Shown here: piece after piece, positions 1 through 5,001 of the stretch
Position numbering within the stretch: position 1 is the stretch's first letter
How the letters are laid out: each line of letters starts with the position of its first letter
Source of the DNA: Bacteroidales bacterium
GTDB lineage: Bacteria > Bacteroidota > Bacteroidia > Bacteroidales > JAAUTT01
DNA: 5,001 nt
Assembly (NCBI GenBank): GCA_012031335.1
Contig: JAAUTT010000446.1
Coordinates: 1 to 5,001, forward strand
Reading direction: 5' to 3'
Translations under genes and position numbers: made by a program
Notes under the pieces: generated by a model
The model's database searches: none
The model's input: only the letters and a program-made list of their open reading frames with translations
What the model was told of the DNA's origin: nothing

Positions 1-838
1 TAAATAGGCATCATCATCGAAACTCAGGCTAAAAGCAATTTCGCTAATGGTTAAATTAGTTTCTTTCAGAAGGACTTTAGCTTCAAGCATTAACATTTGA
101 AAATAAAGTCGGTAGGGGTTTGATTTGTAGATTGTTTTACACACTTTGTAAGGTGTTTTGGTGTAATGTGAAGCATTTGGGCATATTCCGTAAGGTCTCG
201 TTTGGTTAAATAGTGCTTATTTACCAGCCTAATAAAACCCTGTGCAATACGCTCAGAAGAGGATAGTTTACTCTCCTCGGCAATTAACTTGTTATAATTA
301 AGCGAACATTCTTTTAAAAGTGATACAAAATAGGAGCAATGATAGCTTTGTTTTGCTCATAGTCGTTATTATACAGATAATTAATTCGTTGAAGTAAGGT
401 TTTAAAGAAGGTAATTTGCTCAATGCTGAGTGTTAAAACAGGTATAGCGTCAAGTTCAAAAAACGATAACGATTTTAAAAGATTTATTTCACCTGCATAT
501 CTACTAATGAATTCATGGTCGAACAAACAATAGAAACCTTCCACATCGTCCGATATTTTAGTTACAGAAACAATTTTACCAGGAGGGCTAAATCTTATCT
601 GAGGGGCACATTGGTTTATTTCAATAAGATTTTCGTTTACAACGGAATAACCTTGAGTTAAAAAACAAAACTTCGTATAGGTAATCTTCACACTGTCTTT
701 GGGGAAATTTATCATTTTCAGGCCATCTTCTATGGCTCTAATAACAAAATAGCAGGTAGACTCTTTGGGTGTAAATAGGTTTAAGTTAATATTATTGTCA
801 GCAATATACTCCTTGTTAAAATGTTTCTGCACAAACAT
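1..838 (-). CDS. AraC-family transcriptional regulator, 3' end outside window, two frameshifts
   Basis: Probable cytoplasmic DNA-binding regulator with a cupin-like N-terminal sensor domain and a C-terminal AraC double helix-turn-helix. Starts at ATG 838-836. Residues about 40-112 have the sensor pattern seen in Bacteroidota AraC proteins (FCFLTQG, then FSPPGKI, SDDVEGFYCLFDHEFI). As read, translation stops after residue 174 (LYHF-stop, TAA at 316-314). Adding one T to the minus-strand T4 (316-319) continues it as LKECSLNYNKLI. A second single-base loss at the minus-strand C4 (115-118) is needed to pass from NQT to PYRLYFQMLMLEAKVLL. The repaired protein shows 280 residues: the first HTH is about 214-236 (LTEYAQMLHITPKHLTK) and the second begins about 264 (TISEIAFSLSF) and is cut by the window edge, so roughly 20 residues are missing. 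The ligand and targets are unknown. The family call is firm; whether the breaks are real or sequencing errors is inferred. Confidence 0.87.
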
Positions 839-882
839 TTCGGGCGTTAGAACAGGTATTTTTATTTTTTTGTTTCATTTAA

Positions 883-890
883 CAAAACTA
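883..890 (-). promoter_or_regulatory. Candidate -7 promoter element of the AraC gene
   Basis: On the minus strand this reads TAGTTTTG, a perfect match to the Bacteroidota -7 consensus TAnnTTTG. It would place a transcript start around 875-878 and leave a leader of about 40 nt before ATG 838. I see no TTG at the expected -33 distance, so the support is the -7 box and its position only. Confidence 0.38.
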
Positions 891-929
891 CGAATAAAGT
901 ATTATAAGATGTTCATTGTAAAGGGTTGA

Positions 930-953
930 TTTAAAACTCACCATAGTTTTAAA
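930..953. repeat. Perfect 9-bp inverted repeat between response regulator and AraC gene
   Basis: TTTAAAACT at 930-938 is the exact reverse complement of AGTTTTAAA at 945-953, separated by a 6-nt loop (caccat); one further G-T pair could extend it in RNA. It lies 57 bp downstream of the response regulator stop and about 40 bp upstream of the AraC -7 candidate. It has few G-C pairs and no T-run follows on the minus strand, so it is a poor intrinsic terminator. It could be an operator for a dimeric regulator such as the adjacent AraC protein, or a 3' end stabilising hairpin. Its role is inference only. Confidence 0.45.
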
Positions 954-1009
954 CAATAGAATCGCAAATACCTTTAAGCTCCTATTTCGATTACATTTGG
1001 GGAGAAGAT

Positions 1010-1416
1010 TTAATTTATTTCCAGTATCTTTTCAGGTAATATTGTCAAGAGGTCTTCAAATAATAATGGTTTAATGAGATAGGCTTTTGCGCCAGCATTT
1101 AACCCATGTTTTCTATACTCGGGGTCAGTGGTTGCAGTCTGAAAGATTACAGTAAAATTTGGTCTTAAGCTTTTGATAGTTTTGCAAACTTCTATGCCAT
1201 TTATATCAGGCAAACGTAAATCTAAAAGAACCAAGGATATATTTTTTTGGTTCGACAAGTTTCTATGGCTTTAGTTCCAGTAGATTCCCTAATAACTTTT
1301 GTCCCTGCTATGCTCAAATACTCGCTTATTAATATAAAGCATGAGTCGTTGTCCTCTACTACAAGGGCTAGTTTTTTGCAATTGGAATTAAGGCTATTAA
1401 CCATGATTGATTTCAT
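1010..1416 (-). CDS. Single-domain (CheY-like) response regulator, one frameshift
   Basis: Cytoplasmic phospho-receiver protein that would accept phosphate from a histidine kinase and signal by protein contact, because no output domain follows. The repaired protein has 135 residues from ATG 1416; an alternative ATG at 1404 would remove four residues. Receiver landmarks are all present: acidic pair E21-D22 (VVEDND), phospho-acceptor D66 (SLVLLDLRLPD), switch T94 (FQTA) and K116-P117 (YLIKPL). As read, the gene breaks near residue 57: the upstream part runs to RTKKIYPWFF-stop and the rest lies in another frame with only a TTG start. Lengthening the minus-strand A7 (1242-1248) to A8 gives RTKKNISLVLLD and a complete fold. 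It starts 31 nt after the DUF4249 stop with no visible promoter, so co-transcription is plausible. No kinase gene is in the window. It might instead be a relic of a hybrid kinase receiver. Confidence 0.85.
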
Positions 1417-1447
1417 TACTTATTATTAGTCATTCTGATGTGTGACT

Positions 1448-2255
1448 TTATGGGTTATAAATAGTCGATTTTCTTTGAATTGTACATGCGCTAAAGTAGC
1501 CCAATGCTCCGCCTGTAATGTTAGTAATAGGATTGGCCGGAGTGCCCGTTTGGTTAGGACCTCCACCGCTACTTATTTGTGACAATGAATTGAAATAATC
1601 ATAAACATTTGAATCAATTGTCATCATTACTATTTCAACTTTTTTCCCGGGTTCAATTTTTAAATCGTCAGAGAAACTGCGGAGCGATTGGTTTACATAT
1701 TGCCCGTCGTATAACAAGTCGTTGCTTATAAATATTGATGTTGAGCGTTCTCCATCGACATATTCCAGAAAACGATAGTAATTTTTTTCGTTTGCTGGGT
1801 CCTGATAATGAGGTGCAGGGAAAATAGTGATTTCGCCAAACCTGTTAATGCTATTAAAACTAATGCTATCGATGTTTACAATCTGAGGCATTTGCGACTC
1901 GGCGGTGTAAACCTCGTCATCGGTTTTTACAGTAAGGTAATAGGCTCTACCGGGCACGCCCACCATGTTTAAGGGTTTGTAAGTACCAGGCTGTGTTTTC
2001 TTTCAATGTGTCGGCGTTTCCTGCATTGTCTGTAATAATTACTAAGGCGTTGCTTACGGCTTCAAATGTGTTATTGTCGGTAAAATTTTTCGACTTGCTT
2101 AGTGTTACAACCGAGTAATCGGAATCGTTCGTTAAATTAGCTTCAATTACTAATTTGGGAGTTGTGGTGTTTAATTCGTAATCAATTACTTTTTCGCACG
2201 ACGATAGAATAACTGCTGCGGTTAAAACGATGCTATATATTGCTTTTGTTTTCAT
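1448..2255 (-). CDS. DUF4249 family outer-membrane lipoprotein, one frameshift
   Basis: Surface or periplasmic lipoprotein of a Bacteroidota family of unknown biochemical role, commonly encoded beside TonB-dependent receptors. The start is ATG 2255; an in-frame TTG six bases upstream is less likely. Residues 1-20 are a lipoprotein signal peptide with lipobox LSSC and lipidated C20. Family-typical parts follow in order: KVIDYELNTTTPKLVIEANL, the beta-rich segment TLSKSKNFTDNNTFEAVSNA, VPGRAYYLTV, YYRFLEYVDG and the C-terminal ALGYFSA segment. As read, the 5' part shifts to TAWYLQTLKHGGRAR-stop. Removing one A from the minus-strand A4 (1996-1999) gives LKETQPGTYKPLNMVGVPGR and a 268-residue protein of normal family length. 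It is the only break that needs a base removed. Its start overlaps the receptor's 3' end by 23 nt as read, which implies one transcript. Together they probably form an uptake pair, with the lipoprotein as substrate-binding or lid-like partner (inference). Confidence 0.85.
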
Positions 2256-4598
2256 ATTCAATTTTATTAGATGTTAAAAATTTAAAATTCCAGGTTATTG
2301 ACGGAATCCAACGGAACAAGGTGGTTTGCACCACTTCGGTTTTTGAAGGGTCGGATTTACTTTCTCTAAAGTCAATAGTATAAGCATTTTCGCGACCATA
2401 CGCATTGTAAAGGCTAAATGTTAAATCGGACGAATATTTTGGAGTGTCTTTAAGCTTGCAGGTTGCGCCCAAATCGAGACGATGGTAATCGGGCATTCGG
2501 TAACCGTTGCGGTCGGTGTAAAGCCAAACCACTTTACCATCAACATAATACTTGCCACTTGGGAAAGTAACTGCATTTCCGGTATAGTAAGTCCACAATG
2601 CCGAAACGCTCCATTTTTTGGTTAAATCGTACATACCCACAATGGTTATATCGTGCGTTCGGTCTTGCTTTGCTGCGTACCAATTGCTTTGATTAATTCC
2701 ATCAATTTTCTTTTCGGTACGCGATAGCGTATAGCCCAGCCAACCCGTGAAACGACCTTCTTTCTTTTTCAATAAAAATTCAATACCATAAGCCCGGCCT
2801 TTACCAAAAAGCAATTGTGTTTCAATGGCTTTTGGTTGTAGTACTTCGGCACCATCTTTATAGTCAATTTGGTTCTGCATCCATTTATAATAACCTTCAA
2901 CACTAAACTCATATTTGTTATCGGCAAAGTTTTTAAAGTAACCCAGGGAAATTTGGTCGGCAATTTCAGGTTTTATGATATTGCTACTCGGAACCCATTT
3001 ATCGGTTGGGTTCGATGAAGTAGAGTTTGAAATCAGGTGCATATTTTGTGTATTACGAAAATATCCGGCTTTTAATGATGACGAAGAGGTAAGCATATAA
3101 TTTACTGCAAGCCGGGGTTCGAGATTTATATAATTCTTCACAAGCTCACCACTATTATAAGTTGTAGTGTCGGTAACTTCGAGCTTGTTGTTTACTGTAT
3201 AAAAATCACCCTTACCCAATACAGCAAATGACGAAAGTCGTAAGCCTGCATTTATATTTAGTTTTTCTGATAGTTTAAAATCATTACTTAGGAACGCAGC
3301 GTTCTCCCATGCAAAGCGATTTTCGAAGTTGGTAGACGATGTTGACGATTCTAATTTACCCGGAGTTATTTCGTGATAAACCGAGTTAAACCCAAAACGA
3401 ATGGTATTACGAGGATTGGCATAGTACTGAAATTCTTGTTTTACATTGTAATCACGAATGCGCGATAGTATTTTTATTTCATCGTCGCTGGTATTAACCT
3501 TTATATTGTAATCGTAATTACTGTAAATTACCGAGGTGTTCGAGAAAAGTTTTTCGTTTATAATGTGGTTCCAACGAATGGTAGAAGTGTAATTTCCCCA
3601 GTCGATACCAACGGCGTCGCCCACTCCCAGTTTATCTCTGCCACCATAACCCGAGATATAAATGCGGTCTTTATCAGAAATTTTGTAATTGGCTTTTAGG
3701 TTAAGATCGTAAAAGTACAGTGAACTTTTACGAGTGTCTTCATCTTTCGACAGCAGTAAAAACGCGTCGGCATACGTGCGGCGACCAGTAACCAGGAATG
3801 AACCTCTATCGCTGCCCAAAGGACCTTCAACATTAAGACGGGATGAAATTAGTCCAATTCCCCCGCCCACAGAATATTTTTGGTTGTTGCCTTCGTTCAT
3901 TTTCAGGTCGAGTACCGACGAAAGGCGACCACCATGCTGAGCTGGCTGAGTGCCTTTGTAAAGTGTAGCATCACGAATAGCATCGGAATTAAAGGTGGAG
4001 AAAAAACCCAGTAGGTGTGAAGCGTTGTAAACGGGAGCTTCGTCGAGCAATATCAAATTTTGGTCGCCCGCTCCGCCACGTACAAAAAACCACTATTGCC
4101 TTCACCGGCATTTTTAACACCCGGCAAAAGCTGAATAGATTTTACCAAATCCTTTTCGCCCATTAACACTGGAATTTTTGCTACTTCTTTGGGATTAATT
4201 TTTTCCATCCCCGAATTAACAGACCGAACATTTTCATCTTTGCGGCGGGTTGTAACAACTACTTCCTGCAATTGCGTAGATGCATCGGAAAGAGCTCTAT
4301 CTAACCTGATGTTTTTATCGAGTTGGACTATAACCGTGTCCGAATTATAACCAATGAATTTGAATATAAGCGTGTATTTGCCTTGAGGTATGGTAAGGGA
4401 GTAAAACCCATACTCGTTTGCAACTGCTCCTGTTGCAGGCATTTCTTTAACAATTACGTTTGCCCCTGTAAGCTGTTCCCCATTTTTTTTGTCTTTAATA
4501 CTGCCGCTTAACGTAAATTTTGTTTGAGAATATGCTGATGAAACAAATAGGAAGCCCATTATTAGAAATGTCCATCTTAAAAAATAGTTGAATCTCAT
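2233..4598 (-). CDS. TonB-dependent receptor with carboxypeptidase-regulatory-like domain, one frameshift
   Basis: Outer-membrane 22-strand-type barrel that would import a substrate using TonB-ExbBD energy; the substrate is unknown. Start ATG 4598; the repaired length is 788 residues, shorter than the roughly 1000 of SusC proteins. Order of parts: signal peptide about 1-24 (ends SSAYSQ), CarboxypepD_reg-like domain about 28-110 (LSGSIKDKKNGEQLTGANV, YGFYSL, FIGY), then LQEVVVTTRR and the plug about 120-245, with LPGVKNAGEGNSGF, FVRGGAGDQN, LLDEAPVYNASHLLGFFSTF and QPAQHGGRLSSVLDLK. The barrel fills the rest and ends RWIPSITWNFKF plus 14 extra residues. As read, the frame breaks after F171 (LYVAERATKI-stop); one more T in the minus-strand T6 (4084-4089) restores FFVRGGAGDQ. 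No SusD gene is adjacent; the partner is the DUF4249 lipoprotein downstream. The 1.8-kb remainder is open without interruption, which argues against true decay. Confidence 0.93.
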
Positions 4599-4624
4599 AA
4601 TTGTTGAATTTAAAATTTATACCG

Positions 4625-4632
4625 CAAAGATG
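4625..4632 (-). promoter_or_regulatory. Candidate -7 promoter element of the receptor operon
   Basis: The minus strand reads CATCTTTG, seven of eight positions of the Bacteroidota -7 consensus TAnnTTTG, followed by CGG as is frequent in such promoters. It sits 26 bp before ATG 4598, giving a short leader of about 20 nt. It lies between the upstream terminator and the receptor gene, where a promoter is expected. A convincing -33 TTG at about 19-nt spacing is not visible (a TTT is), so this is a moderate call. Confidence 0.4.
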
Positions 4633-4732
4633 CTGACAATGGATTGACTCTAAAATGAACTATCGGTTGAAATGGACAAAATGAGGGTTAAAAGGGCGAG
4701 GAGTTTTCCAATAACCATTGCTAAATTTTTGC

Positions 4733-4761
4733 AAAAAAAGGATAAGGCAAAGCCCCATCCT
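4733..4761 (-). terminator. Rho-independent terminator of the ABC transporter gene
   Basis: On the minus strand AGGATGGGGC, loop TTT, GCCTTATCCT forms a 10-bp stem with two G-T pairs, followed directly by a T-run (the A-run 4733-4738 on the plus strand). It begins 26 bp after the ATPase stop codon and points the same way, so it separates that gene from the receptor operon downstream. Confidence 0.78.
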
Positions 4762-4787
4762 AATATTAGAACACACGATTTTACTAG

Positions 4788-5001
4788 CTATTCGAACTTC
4801 AAATCGTGACTAATAATTTTACCATCAGCTAACTCAATTGTGCGGTCGCTGGCTTTTGCAAAATCGGTATCGTGCGTTACGGCAATAATGGTTTGGCCAA
4901 AATCTTGCGATAACTGCTTAAATATCTCAAATACAGTCTCTACATTTTTGCTGCAAGGTTTCCCGTTGGTTCATCGCCCATAATTATGGCAGGGTCGTTT
5001 A
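4788..5001 (-). CDS. ABC transporter ATP-binding protein, C-terminal part only, one frameshift
   Basis: Cytoplasmic ATPase subunit of an ABC transporter, most like the LolD/MacB/FtsE group whose partners are permeases with a periplasmic domain. Only the last 70 residues are in the window; Walker A, the Q-loop and the signature motif lie outside. Visible motifs are Walker B with catalytic Glu (AIIMGDEPTGNL), the H-loop His (IIAVTHD) and the terminal FAKASDRTIELADGKI segment. As read, the frame stops just after the Walker B/D-loop (NLAAKM-stop at about 4945). One extra base restores an open frame to TAG 4790-4788: either A5 to A6 on the minus strand (4945-4949), giving NLAAKNVETVFEIF, or a base between 4953 and 4954, giving NLDSKNVETVFEIF with the usual D-loop Asp. 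The exported substrate cannot be told. An intrinsic terminator follows, so the gene is the last of its own transcript and probably unrelated to the receptor pair. Confidence 0.85.

Noticed and set aside
1..838. Two separate small genes in place of one AraC regulator
   Set aside because: The frame-corrected sequence joins smoothly across both breaks into one standard AraC domain order; the downstream piece has no credible start of its own.
1242..1248. Programmed ribosomal frameshifting at the A7 run in the response regulator
   Set aside because: An A-run can be slippery, but similar breaks occur in every gene of the window and receiver genes are not known to use this; a base-count error is simpler.
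1247..1429. Plus-strand open frame of 60 codons
   Set aside because: It lies antisense to the response regulator, has no family resemblance, and the minus-strand frame carries clear receiver motifs.
2769..2963. Second minus-strand open frame inside the receptor gene
   Set aside because: It is an out-of-frame shadow of the barrel coding sequence and has no recognisable features.
3734..3940. Plus-strand open frame of 68 codons
   Set aside because: It is antisense to the receptor plug/barrel region, where the minus strand shows conserved family sequence; no promoter or independent coding signal seen.
4323..4511. Plus-strand open frame of 62 codons, cysteine-rich at its end
   Set aside because: It is antisense to the carboxypeptidase-regulatory-like domain of the receptor; the apparent cysteine pattern is a by-product of the other strand's codons.
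1448..4598. SusC/SusD polysaccharide utilisation locus
   Set aside because: The receptor is about 788 residues, shorter than SusC, the partner is DUF4249 rather than SusD, and no glycan-degrading enzyme is present.

Overview
The window looks like chromosomal DNA from a member of the Bacteroidota. The reasons are a TonB-dependent receptor with an N-terminal carboxypeptidase-regulatory-like domain paired with a DUF4249 lipoprotein, a CheY-like receiver and an AraC regulator of Bacteroidota style, AT-rich leaders without a clear Shine-Dalgarno, and TAnnTTTG-like promoter elements. Base composition looks moderately AT-rich. I cannot name a genus. All five recognisable genes lie on the minus strand, so the order of transcription runs from high to low coordinates.

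Layout in transcription order: (1) 5001-4788, the C-terminal 70 residues of an ABC transporter ATPase (LolD/MacB-like), closed by a convincing intrinsic terminator at 4761-4733. (2) A 189-bp intergenic gap that ends with a promoter-like element. (3) 4598-2233, a 788-residue outer-membrane TonB-dependent receptor. (4) 2255-1448, a 268-residue DUF4249 surface lipoprotein, the usual partner of this receptor type. (5) 1416-1010, a single-domain response regulator that starts 31 nt after the lipoprotein gene. (6) A 171-bp AT-rich gap with a perfect 9-bp inverted repeat and a -7-like element. (7) 838-1, an AraC-family regulator that runs off the window edge inside its second DNA-binding helix-turn-helix.

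The most striking property is that every gene is broken by at least one single-base frameshift (two in the AraC gene). At least five of the six breaks fall in, or can be placed in, a short homopolymer, and each is repaired by changing one base, which restores the family-typical protein. This looks like uncorrected homopolymer errors in a long-read or otherwise unpolished assembly, not a cluster of pseudogenes. I therefore annotate the genes as full-length reconstructed coding regions and describe the break in each.

Functionally, the receptor and lipoprotein probably form an energised outer-membrane uptake complex for an unknown substrate. The receiver protein and the AraC regulator behind them could be its regulatory neighbours, but that link rests on position only. 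I found no CRISPR, transposon, tRNA, rRNA, phage or defence system, and no clear evidence of a new biological system.
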